Positions 15,339 to 22,921 of a stretch of DNA of 55,142 nt are shown piece after piece (positions within the stretch are counted from its first letter, which is position 1; every line of letters begins with the position of its first letter). The notes under the pieces were generated by a model, which saw nothing but the letters and a program-made list of their open reading frames with translations, was not told the DNA's origin and searched no databases. Both the position numbers and the translations under genes were made by a program. The stretch comes from a bacterium. Its GTDB lineage: Bacteria > Patescibacteriota > Saccharimonadia > Saccharimonadales > UBA4665. The stretch spans positions 47,588 to 102,729 of the forward strand of contig JAJZKN010000002.1 of NCBI GenBank assembly GCA_021850865.1, read 5' to 3'.

Positions 15339-17837
15339 ATGGACAAAAAAAAGCTAAAAAACATTTCAGTCAACGAGCTTGCTGATTCGTTAAAATCATC
15401 TACTAGTGGACTTTCAACTTCCGAAGTTAAAAACAGACAAGCCCAGTATGGCTTTAACATCCTAAAGAATGAAGCCAGACGCGGCGCTATTAAACTTTTA
15501 GCCAAGCAGTTTAAAAGCCCGCTTGTGTATCTACTGGTTATTGCCTCAGCTCTGTCATTTATCTTAAAGGACCTAAATGATGGCATAGTTATTGCTGCAA
15601 TCTTGATAATAAATACAGGACTTGGCTTTTATCAAGAGTACAAGTCTGAAAAGGCAGTTGAAAAACTACAGAAATTAGTAGGGAAAGAAGTGCTTACCAT
15701 ACGAGATGGTAAGCAGACAATAGTAGCTGAACGCTTACTTGTGCCTGGAGATGTGGTTATCTTGCGTGAGGGAGATATAGTGCCGGCCGATATACGATTG
15801 TTTGGCACTGATGACCTGACTGTTAATGAGTCACAGCTGACCGGTGAGTCGGTAGCTGTTTCCAAAAGCACTGAAGGTGAGCATGCGTTTGTTTATGCAG
15901 GTAGCGTAATTGAACAAGGTGAAGGTCATGGGTTTGTTTATGCTACGGCCCGCAACACAGAACTTGGCAAAATTGCTCACCTGTCTAGTTCGACAAAACG
16001 AACCACGCAGTTTGAAAAATCACTCTCTTCTTTTAGTGGATTTCTTGTCAAAGTTACCTTCTTGACTTTACTGGCAGTTTTTATTTTAAAGATTATTATT
16101 ACCCATGATGCATCACACATAGGTACATTAGCACTGTTCATTATTGCGTTATCTATTGCAGTTGTCCCTGAAGCTATGCCCGTCATAATTACAGTCACTT
16201 TATCCAGGGGTGCACTTAATCTTGCTAAGCGTCACGTTATCGCGAAGACCCTTACTGCCGTAGAAGACCTGGGTAATGTAAATATTCTGTGCAGCGATAA
16301 AACTGGCACCTTAACGGAAAACAAGCAGACTGTCAAGAAAGTTATTGCCGTAGACAATAATTTTTTTCAATTGCTTGCTATTGCAAGCTTAGAGAGCATG
16401 GATGAAAAGCGTAAAAAATTTCAGAGTTCATTCGATAAAGCCTTTTTGGAATATGTGCCTCGAGATATACAAGACAAAGCAAAGTCCTTTAGTAGATTAG
16501 AAGAACTGCCGTTTGACCCTGTCGCTAGACGAAGGCGTGTAGTAACGAGTGATGGCAACAAAACCTACCTTATCGAAGTTGGGTCAGTTGAAACGCTACT
16601 GGATATAACTCAAAGCCCTAAAAAGAGTGAGTATATCAAAATAATAAAAGAAGATGGAAGGCTGGGGTTACGACATCTAGGTGTTGCATATAAAGAAGTT
16701 CAATACACATCGAGTAATGATTTTGATATTTTGAAGCTTGAGCAAGACTTACAATTCGTTGGATTTGTGGCTCTTGAAGATCCGCTTAGGCCATCAGCCA
16801 AGCGTACAGTTGCTCTGGCAGAAAAACTCGGCGTGGCAATAAAAATACTTTCCGGAGACAGTCGCGAGGTAACCCAATATGTAGCACGCCAAGTTGGCTT
16901 AGTTGATAGTGAGCATGGTATTTATACGGGAGAAGAGATAGATAAACTGTCAGATGACCAGCTAGCCAAAGTAATTGAAAATAACAGCGCATTCGCAAGA
17001 CTAAATCCCGAACAAAAGTATCGCATCATAAGGTTACTAAAATTACACGGCAATGTAGTGGGCTATCAGGGTGATGGAATCAACGATGCTCCAGCATTAA
17101 AGCTAGCTGACGTAGCAATCGCGGTTAATAATGCGACAGACGTGGCTCAGGAAAGTGCGGACATACTACTGCTCAGAGATGACATAGGGGTCATTGTCAA
17201 CGGAATTAAATATGGCCGGGGGATCTTCAGTAACATTAATAAATACATTAGATTTACTTTTGTTAGTAATTGGGGGAACTTTTTTGCTCTATCAGCGCTG
17301 TATCTAATGTCGGTATCTAACCTGCCCATATTACCCGTTCAGGTTTTGTTAACGAGCCTACTAACAGACTTGCCTTGTATCACTATAGCCACAGATAATG
17401 TTGATGTAGTAGAACTACAGCGGCCTAGTAAGTTTAATATCCATTCGTTGATGTTTATATCTATGTTTCTCGGTACTATCACGGCAGTATTTGAAATAAT
17501 GTACTACAATCTTATAAAAAGCCATTCTGCCGGTGTTGCAGCCACGGGATTATACCTATTCTTAACATTTACCGCCCTTATAGTCATATTTTCAATTCGT
17601 AACAAAAGTCATTTTTGGAAGGCTCCTAGATTGTCCGTGCCAATGAAGTTGGGCTTTGCAATCATTTCGGTAGTGTCAATAGCATTGGTCTATATCCCGG
17701 CAACGAAAAGGTTACTTTCCTTTTCCCACTTCTCATTAGAGCTAATCGGCATTACGGCATTAATGACAGCTATCTACTTCTTAGCGATGGATACCGTTAA
17801 AGTCTGGTTCTATAAGACGAATCTAGTTAAAGAATGA
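15339..17837 (+). CDS. P-type cation-transporting ATPase
   Basis: The 832-residue pump has all core motifs: actuator LTGESVAVSK near 168, phosphorylation motif SDKTGTLTE with Asp near 319, a nucleotide-binding domain (340-520), hinge GDGINDAPAL near 580, four N-terminal and about six C-terminal membrane helices. Helix 4 reads VPEAMPVIITVTLSRGA and the helix 5-6 region ends in LPCITIATDNVD, which recalls the MgtA (P3B) and P3A/P2 groups more than heavy-metal pumps; there is no CPC and no metal-binding N-terminal domain. Magnesium or calcium are the most likely ions. The leader is only a few nt and no ribosome site is seen. It is alone in its cassette. Confidence 0.88.
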   Translation: MDKKKLKNISVNELADSLKSSTSGLSTSEVKNRQAQYGFNILKNEARRGAIKLLAKQFKSPLVYLLVIASALSFILKDLNDGIVIAAILIINTGLGFYQEYKSEKAVEKLQKLVGKEVLTIRDGKQTIVAERLLVPGDVVILREGDIVPADIRLFGTDDLTVNESQLTGESVAVSKSTEGEHAFVYAGSVIEQGEGHGFVYATARNTELGKIAHLSSSTKRTTQFEKSLSSFSGFLVKVTFLTLLAVFILKIIITHDASHIGTLALFIIALSIAVVPEAMPVIITVTLSRGALNLAKRHVIAKTLTAVEDLGNVNILCSDKTGTLTENKQTVKKVIAVDNNFFQLLAIASLESMDEKRKKFQSSFDKAFLEYVPRDIQDKAKSFSRLEELPFDPVARRRRVVTSDGNKTYLIEVGSVETLLDITQSPKKSEYIKIIKEDGRLGLRHLGVAYKEVQYTSSNDFDILKLEQDLQFVGFVALEDPLRPSAKRTVALAEKLGVAIKILSGDSREVTQYVARQVGLVDSEHGIYTGEEIDKLSDDQLAKVIENNSAFARLNPEQKYRIIRLLKLHGNVVGYQGDGINDAPALKLADVAIAVNNATDVAQESADILLLRDDIGVIVNGIKYGRGIFSNINKYIRFTFVSNWGNFFALSALYLMSVSNLPILPVQVLLTSLLTDLPCITIATDNVDVVELQRPSKFNIHSLMFISMFLGTITAVFEIMYYNLIKSHSAGVAATGLYLFLTFTALIVIFSIRNKSHFWKAPRLSVPMKLGFAIISVVSIALVYIPATKRLLSFSHFSLELIGITALMTAIYFLAMDTVKVWFYKTNLVKE

Positions 17838-17979
17838 CAAAAACTACTTCAGCATTATGCGAATACCAAATGCAGCAATCACAGTGTAAAAAATTGCACT
17901 ACCGGTCTAAGTCCAGCAAATTCGGTCTAGTTGATTCATGTTTGTAATTGAGAATTGGCGACATAATAATTAGAAATGT

Positions 17980-18014
17980 GCTCGGGGAGTCTTACCTGAA
18001 AAACCCCCCCGAGC
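17980..18014 (+). terminator. hairpin after the P-type ATPase
   Basis: GCTCGGGG (17980-17987) pairs perfectly with CCCCGAGC (18007-18014) over a 19-nt loop, followed by ATATTT. It could end the ATPase transcript. The right arm lies in the left end of repeat A copy 6. Confidence 0.5.
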
Positions 18015-18075
18015 ATATTTCTAGCTACACCAATTTCTTTAAATATATTTACGGTTGATCTATAACATTCCATAT
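17996..18075 (+). repeat. island repeat A, copy 6 (truncated right)
   Basis: CTGAAAAACCCC, GCATATTTCTAGCTA, CAATTTCTTTAAATATATTTAC and TTGATCTATAACATTCCATAT are kept; the right end (GGAATATGCC...GGGG) is missing. Confidence 0.75.
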
Positions 18076-18486
18076 TTAACTGGACTATGGTTTCTAGAAC
18101 ATGGTATTCCCCGGGAAGGTCGTTCCTGAACCGGTCGCACCAATCACGGTTACCTAAGACAGTTTTGTTAAGCTAGCTGCTTAGGGTTGTACTGGTATTT
18201 TCTCAGTCCGGCACCTCAGTAGCATCCACTACTGTTGCAGCGATAGCTTTAGGTTATATGGCCTGTTTGGCTTAGTAGGCTAAACTTACCGCGACCTCTA
18301 GGGCAGCGGTAACGGTTTTAGTAGACTACCGGGTTAGAATGATGACATTCTGGCCGGATTAGTTTTTCGGGGCCAAACTGCCCATCTTAAACGTTTTTAA
18401 TCTTTGCTTCACTTAATATTTGCTTTAGTGTGTACATGTCTATGATTGTCCTTCTTGCTATGAACCCTTATCAACTGTTTTAGATT
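18076..18486. other. gene-free stretch with a possible P-loop relic
   Basis: No intact gene is found. On the minus strand near 18110-18170 one frame reads VTVIGATGSGTTFPGN, resembling a nucleotide-binding loop that has lost its Lys, with stops directly around it. This could be the remnant of a degraded gene, or chance. Confidence 0.3.
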
Positions 18487-18503
18487 ACCCATAAAATATG
18501 GGT
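18487..18503. promoter_or_regulatory. palindrome before small two-gene cassette
   Basis: ACCCATA-N3-TATGGGT is a perfect inverted repeat with 7-bp arms, 55 nt before the start at 18558. It could be an operator for the two small genes. Confidence 0.4.
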
Positions 18504-18557
18504 GCATAAGTTCAGAAACATATTGGATTCCTAGCTAATAAGTTAGGGGGATCAATC

Positions 18558-18776
18558 GTGTCCCATGAGTTGGTATCTAAAACAATCTTTATGTATGGCT
18601 TTGTGACGGGTGATGCTCGTAATGCTATGAACATAGAAGACATAACCCATCATAAAGATCGTAAGGTTATTGAGCCCAGAGTAAAAGTACTTAATTTCTT
18701 TGACTGTTATGGAGCTAACGCTACCAAGGAGGCATTTGCAGATAAAGTTGAGCATGGATTAAGGAGTCAAGCGTAA
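18558..18776 (+). CDS. small hypothetical protein, 72 aa
   Basis: A soluble 72-residue protein of mixed charge, starting at GTG 18558 with AGGGGG (18545-18550) as ribosome site. It has a THHKD segment and ends in a helix. It is followed without any gap by another small gene, so they are coupled like a two-gene cassette (the arrangement of toxin-antitoxin pairs), but neither sequence matches a toxin or antitoxin family I know. Confidence 0.5.
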   Translation: MSHELVSKTIFMYGFVTGDARNAMNIEDITHHKDRKVIEPRVKVLNFFDCYGANATKEAFADKVEHGLRSQA

Positions 18777-18983
18777 ATGCAGGCACATTTAGTTCGGGGA
18801 ACAGATAGCGAGCTGGCAATTCATGACGTGATGTTCAAGCTCGCAGAGCGACTTCGGAATAAATTTGGAGCTGAGCGTGTAAGCGCAATGCAGATGGTTG
18901 GCCAAAAGCATGCCATGGGGGACGATGTTTTCTTGCATACCGTTCGTGTTCCAAAATCTACTCAAAATAACCCAATCTCTTGA
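18777..18983 (+). CDS. small hypothetical protein, 68 aa
   Basis: A soluble 68-residue protein whose ATG directly follows the previous stop; AAGGAG at 18761-18766 is a good ribosome site, which supports real translation. Residues 15-35 form a likely amphipathic helix (LAIHDVMFKLAERLRNKF). It ends just before repeat A copy 7. No family recognised. Confidence 0.5.
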   Translation: MQAHLVRGTDSELAIHDVMFKLAERLRNKFGAERVSAMQMVGQKHAMGDDVFLHTVRVPKSTQNNPIS

Positions 18984-18990
18984 AAACTTA

Positions 18991-19045
18991 CCCGAAAAAT
19001 AGGCGCGTTATTAAGTCTAGTTAACTCTACTTATATAGATGTATT
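18991..19045 (+). repeat. island repeat A, copy 7 (left half)
   Basis: CCCGAAAAATA is followed by AGTCTAGTTAACTCTACTTATATAGAT, a diverged form of the middle block; the right end is absent. It is the last copy and marks the right border of the island. Confidence 0.55.
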
Positions 19046-19087
19046 GACTGCCTATCTATGGGAACGGTTTTGCTAGAATAGTAAGCG

Positions 19088-19504
19088 ATGACTGACAAAA
19101 TTGCATCCGAGCAAATTGAAGATATCATTAATCAATATAGCGGTTGGAAGTACGACTTATTAAGCCGTCTCCGGGTAATTATTGACCTTCCCGGTTCCGG
19201 GATAGTCGAAGAAGTTAAGTGGAAAATGCCAAGCAACCCAAAGGGTTTGCCTGTCTGGTCTCATCACGGAATTGTCTGTATTTTGCAGACCTTTAAGAAT
19301 GATATTAAATTAGTATTTTTTCAGGGTCCCCACCTAAGCGATCCAAGCAAACTGTTTAACGCTCGTTTAAAAGGTTCCACTCGGGCAATTGAATTTCACG
19401 AAGGTGATAACGTCGACGAAGCGGGGATCAAGGCGCTGGTGGCGGAGGCCGTAAAATACAATATTAATAGATCAATCAACCATTCGGCCGGTACTAGACC
19501 GTAA
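19088..19504 (+). CDS. DUF1801 family protein
   Basis: This 138-residue soluble protein has the DUF1801 pattern: a helical start (LLSRLRVIIDLPGSGIVEEVKWKMP), a small barrel with VWSHHGIVCILQTFKNDIKLVFF, GPHLSDPSKLF and a final helix. The biochemical role of the family is not settled. An extended -10 element TGCTAGAAT (19071-19079) ends 8 nt before ATG 19088, so the leader is only about 2 nt. It is the first gene right of the AT-rich island. Confidence 0.8.
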   Translation: MTDKIASEQIEDIINQYSGWKYDLLSRLRVIIDLPGSGIVEEVKWKMPSNPKGLPVWSHHGIVCILQTFKNDIKLVFFQGPHLSDPSKLFNARLKGSTRAIEFHEGDNVDEAGIKALVAEAVKYNINRSINHSAGTRP

Positions 19505-19552
19505 AAGCATAGATGATGCTACTAATATAGGCGATCATATGTTTTAGATCGA

Positions 19553-20350
19553 TTAGGCAACTACCGATAGTACTTTGTTCTCCAGCAGGTTATACAGCCA
19601 GTCCAGTCCATTGTCGGTAAATTTCTGAACCGCCTCGACCAGACTGCGTTGAGGGTGCTTAATTAGCTTTTCCTCTTTTGCCTTCTCGATTATCGGCTTT
19701 AAGTCCCTGACCGCATCGTCTGTTACATAAGCCAAAATTACACGAGCCGCCAACCGTCGTTGTGTCTCGCTTTCGGGGCGAAGAAAAACACTTACCAGAC
19801 GTCTTACTTCACGATCCGACAATACAGCTTCGAGCGTATTGTTGATCATGTAACCCCCCAAATATTTACCGATTTCGGCTTTTCTTGAACCCTTGGATTT
19901 AGCTGCCCCTTCAAACATAACTTTACGCCGGATAAAATCGTGCTGTATGTTTGATAGTTCGACGACTCGGAACTCGTTCGGGGCGTTTAGCTCAATTGCC
20001 TGCCGCGGAACAATGCCGGCGCAAGCTAAAACAACTGTCGTAAATTTATCTCGTGAATTTTCAGGAATTGCCGGGCCGTAAAAGTTATTATGATACCGAT
20101 CGTGTAGCCAGCGGGGCATAACTTGCCCACGGCAATACCTGACCGCAAGCCCCTCAATTATTTCGTCATGAGCATTACCGGTAGTATCTATGGTGTCATC
20201 GTTAAATCCTAGTGACTCACTTTTACGAGGATGAAAATGATGGTGATAGTCTTGCCGGCCCAGAATGAAATCGTTTGGGTTAGTGAGTATGGGGAGAGGC
20301 AAAAAACCCGTTACCCGATCGACTGGTGTAATTTCAACCCCGTTAGGCAT
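19553..20350 (-). CDS. hypothetical protein, 265 aa
   Basis: A soluble protein with a His-rich segment (YHHHFHPRKS near 36-45), RYCRGQVMPRWLHDRYHNNFYGP near 71-93 and a helical, basic C-terminal half (150-260). The repeated His, Cys and Asn might form a metal site, but I cannot assign a family. It is divergent from the gene at 20491 across 140 nt and convergent with the DUF1801 gene. Confidence 0.6.
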   Translation of the reverse strand: MPNGVEITPVDRVTGFLPLPILTNPNDFILGRQDYHHHFHPRKSESLGFNDDTIDTTGNAHDEIIEGLAVRYCRGQVMPRWLHDRYHNNFYGPAIPENSRDKFTTVVLACAGIVPRQAIELNAPNEFRVVELSNIQHDFIRRKVMFEGAAKSKGSRKAEIGKYLGGYMINNTLEAVLSDREVRRLVSVFLRPESETQRRLAARVILAYVTDDAVRDLKPIIEKAKEEKLIKHPQRSLVEAVQKFTDNGLDWLYNLLENKVLSVVA

Positions 20351-20490
20351 AAAGATTTTTGTTTGTTGGCCTCCAAGCTAATAGTAAAAAGTATAATTTA
20401 TAAATGCAAGTGGAATTTAGTCAAAAGCGCTTTCATATCCGATATTTACTGCTATTATTAGTCAATAACCCTTAAACGAGCCTAGATTTT

Positions 20491-20961
20491 ATGCCAGAAA
20501 GCCCTGAAAGCAAGTACTTTATATCAACATCCAGCGAAAAAGCATGCGAGACGACGACTATCTACCAGACAGACTCCAACTTAACGGGTTTAGCACTGGC
20601 GAACGAGGTAGTTCGTATGCGGAGGGAAGATTCGGATTATTATCAGGGTGAGGTAAAAAAAGTGTTGGCTCTTGGACTACAGGCTACAAAACCACTGACC
20701 GCCGAACTTAGGCCGGCGACGATTGGCGAAGTACGTTCCGCGATAGGTAGTTTTATGAAATATATTGCCTCAGCTTCGAGGAGTGGCTTTTTTATGACCG
20801 ACAATGCCTCGCGGGAAATTAAAGATATATTATTTGATGAAATGGCAAAATCGGAAGCCGAGAAAGTCAGCGGTTTAGAGTTTTTGGGAATAGAACCAAC
20901 GCGAGACAATGAAGACTATACGATTGACGAAAACACTCTCAAGACCGGTTTCTATTTGTAG
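20491..20961 (+). CDS. hypothetical soluble protein, 156 aa
   Basis: A charged, mainly helical 156-residue protein without signal peptide or membrane helix. A central stretch (TIGEVRSAIGSFMKYIASAS) may be an amphipathic helix; the end is acidic. No family recognised. Single gene, followed by a 296-nt gene-free region holding a GC-rich GGCCGGC/GCCGGCC dyad (about 21024-21067), which may end transcription. Confidence 0.55.
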   Translation: MPESPESKYFISTSSEKACETTTIYQTDSNLTGLALANEVVRMRREDSDYYQGEVKKVLALGLQATKPLTAELRPATIGEVRSAIGSFMKYIASASRSGFFMTDNASREIKDILFDEMAKSEAEKVSGLEFLGIEPTRDNEDYTIDENTLKTGFYL

Positions 20962-21257
20962 TGCAGTCAGTATGACGTTTACTTTGCTGACGTAATTTTA
21001 ATCGTTTCACGTCTGTTTTTTGTCGGCCGGCAGGTGGGTTTTCTAGCCTCCGGCTGCTTGGCCGGCCAATACGTGGGGATAATTAAAGGCAGGGGCCTTA
21101 AGTCTATATTGAGCTGTGCGGCGGCGGCGAAGCTCTGCTAATAACCGATACGACGATTCTTCGGGAACGCTTATCCGTATGCTTAAAAAAGTAGTTGGGC
21201 ATCTTTATTTATTCATAAGCAATTTTTATTCCTTAAATTCCATGTTAAAAATACTGC

Positions 21258-21938
21258 ATGTCTTTAGAGAACTACACTAGGTACATAAGACTCGTTAAGG
21301 ACCGGGCTGATTCTTTAGTTTTGGCCGGCGGGATGCTAATGGCTAATTTACTTGATCCGGAAGCGTTAAGCGTCCATGTCAATACCCCGTTAATTAAACA
21401 AGCCGCACTGTCGATATCATCAGCGTTGCCGGCGCCGGACATATATCCGAACTCGCCGGGATATCTGAATATACCCTGGCAAGTCGGCTACTCTGTTTTA
21501 AGTTTGGAGTTTGCCCGAAAAACTGCCTCTCGCAAGCAAATCGGCGCCGTGGCCTTAGGATCTCAAATTGCCGCTAGTGCCGCCGACTATGCAATCGGTC
21601 AGACGGGATTCATAAATGCCGCTGAACGAGCCCAGCCCAATAACGGCGCTTCAGCTATGGCAATTGCGATATTGGTCATGAGCGCGCTTGATCGAGCCCG
21701 TACAGCTTCATCGACGAGGGCAAGATATTTATGGAATATCGGCACTTTGGGGTTTGTTAGTTCGATGACAGCCGGAGCATATTTGGTCGAGGGCAGAAAC
21801 GGCGCTAAGTTGGATCTGGTAGCTCATAGCCTTGGTGCGGCTGTCGGCGCCGGAGGGTTTATGTGGCAAAGCCATAAAAACAAACGCCGGCAAAACTATA
21901 AATCGGCGAATCCAACCGACTTGTTACCGGCTAGATAG
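21258..21938 (+). CDS. integral membrane protein, rhomboid-like topology possible
   Basis: The 226-residue protein has about five or six hydrophobic segments (20-35, 75-95, 98-118, 130-148, 160-180, 190-205) and ends in a basic tail. The late segment VAHSLGAAVGAGGFMW, a His followed by Gly/Ala-rich helix, is reminiscent of rhomboid-like proteins, but no GxSx serine motif is clear, so I would not call it a protease. Single gene. Confidence 0.5.
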   Translation: MSLENYTRYIRLVKDRADSLVLAGGMLMANLLDPEALSVHVNTPLIKQAALSISSALPAPDIYPNSPGYLNIPWQVGYSVLSLEFARKTASRKQIGAVALGSQIAASAADYAIGQTGFINAAERAQPNNGASAMAIAILVMSALDRARTASSTRARYLWNIGTLGFVSSMTAGAYLVEGRNGAKLDLVAHSLGAAVGAGGFMWQSHKNKRRQNYKSANPTDLLPAR

Positions 21939-22099
21939 AGTTGACGGCTATGGTATTCCCGGACAACGTTAGGTTAGCGTGATTCATATTAGAGCAACAA
22001 AGAACATTTAAGTCGACCGGCCGCTTAAATAAAACAAACATGCGAAAAGCGTTACCCAAAAACCGGCTACCAGCTAATAATTGCGCATTAAACCATTGC

Positions 22100-22624
22100 T
22101 TAGGCCAGGAGTATGCCGTTTTTAGATACTTCCGGTTCGGTGCAGAGATTACGGTTCCAGCAGCAGGGGCGACGTTCGCCTGACTCCAGTTTAGAAATAG
22201 CGACCTTAACTCTTCGGTTCCGGGTTTCCGTGTTGGCGGTCGATCTGATCCAGCGAACCCACTCCCAACGGGCCAGAGGGGTAATTATTATCCAGAGCTG
22301 ATGAGCTTTTGGGCTGGCCGCCAAGGATTTTTTTAGATATGAAGGTACTAATGGCTCGGTCCAGTTATTTATCGGAATAAGAGAGACGCTTACCCGATCG
22401 CCGGACTTGACAGCGGCGGCTGTCATTAACTCTTTGTCTAGCTTTAACCAATGGCTCCAATTGCCGTCCGGTTCAAGCGGACTCTCAAAACCGGCGCCAT
22501 TAATTGATCCTTTGACCATTGTCTGGCCGCGAGAAGGCAACTTGGAGCTGGCCGTTTGTGGCAGGTGAAGAATAGTCCACGACCCGATGTTATATAGTTT
22601 GGTTTGGAACGAAATAGCTGACAT
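22100..22624 (-). CDS. YdeI/DUF1905-type protein
   Basis: Residues 3-90 match DUF1905 (SWTILHLPQTASSKLPSRGQ, then VKGSINGAGFESPLEPDG, GDRVSVSLIP). Residues 95-150 match the YdeI C-terminal part (SPKAHQLW, TPLARWEWVRWI, ETRNRRVKVAISKLESGERRP). The two-part layout is common in bacteria and its function is poorly known. No signal peptide. It is divergent from the penicillin-binding protein gene, 297 nt away. Confidence 0.8.
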   Translation of the reverse strand: MSAISFQTKLYNIGSWTILHLPQTASSKLPSRGQTMVKGSINGAGFESPLEPDGNWSHWLKLDKELMTAAAVKSGDRVSVSLIPINNWTEPLVPSYLKKSLAASPKAHQLWIIITPLARWEWVRWIRSTANTETRNRRVKVAISKLESGERRPCCWNRNLCTEPEVSKNGILLA

Positions 22625-22776
22625 TATTATTCCCCTATCAGTCTAATGTACACTATTTACTCAAGAGTAGGAGTAAGGAAAATTTTCCGGTGGAAAAGTA
22701 TTGTTAATTAGCCTTTTTAAAATTCGGCTAGATTAGTTTAGAATTAAGTAACCGCACATTCATAAAGAATTAACCT

Positions 22777-22808
22777 ATTACTCAGAATATGAGAATAATC
22801 TGAGTAAT
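22777..22808. promoter_or_regulatory. perfect 10-bp inverted repeat upstream of the PBP gene
   Basis: ATTACTCAGA (22777-22786) and TCTGAGTAAT (22799-22808) are separated by 12 nt. With no T run it looks more like an operator or RNA structure than a terminator. The rest of the 297-nt intergenic region has AAGGAG at 22851-22856 in front of a 7-codon mini-frame, and no other gene. Confidence 0.55.
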
Positions 22809-22921
22809 AAATGATTCTAAAGCGAGAAGCATTACTTTAGTATTAACTTTAAGGAGAAATGCGTAAAGGATTGACGGATTGAATAACTCTCGACTAAACC
22901 GTTAATCATATATATCTGTTT

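Larger units (their letters stand above)
3352..19050. mobile_element. AT-rich accessory island of toxin-antitoxin and export modules
   Basis: Base composition drops sharply right after tRNA-Gly and stays AT-rich until about 19 kb, where it returns to the higher-GC style of the rest of the window. Inside are five toxin-antitoxin loci or remnants, a glycoside hydrolase, a MacAB-type exporter, a P-type ATPase, pseudogenes, and two families of intergenic repeats not seen outside it. No integrase, transposase or duplicated tRNA 3' end was found, so the means of entry is unknown and the borders are approximate. Confidence 0.5.

Noticed and set aside
18110-18170. P-loop-like frame VTVIGATGSGTTFPGN on the minus strand
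   Set aside because: Stops lie directly around it and the Lys of a Walker A is missing; kept only as a possible relic.
18558-18983. Small two-gene cassette as a sixth toxin-antitoxin pair
   Set aside because: The arrangement fits, but neither protein shows a toxin or antitoxin motif, so it is left as hypothetical.
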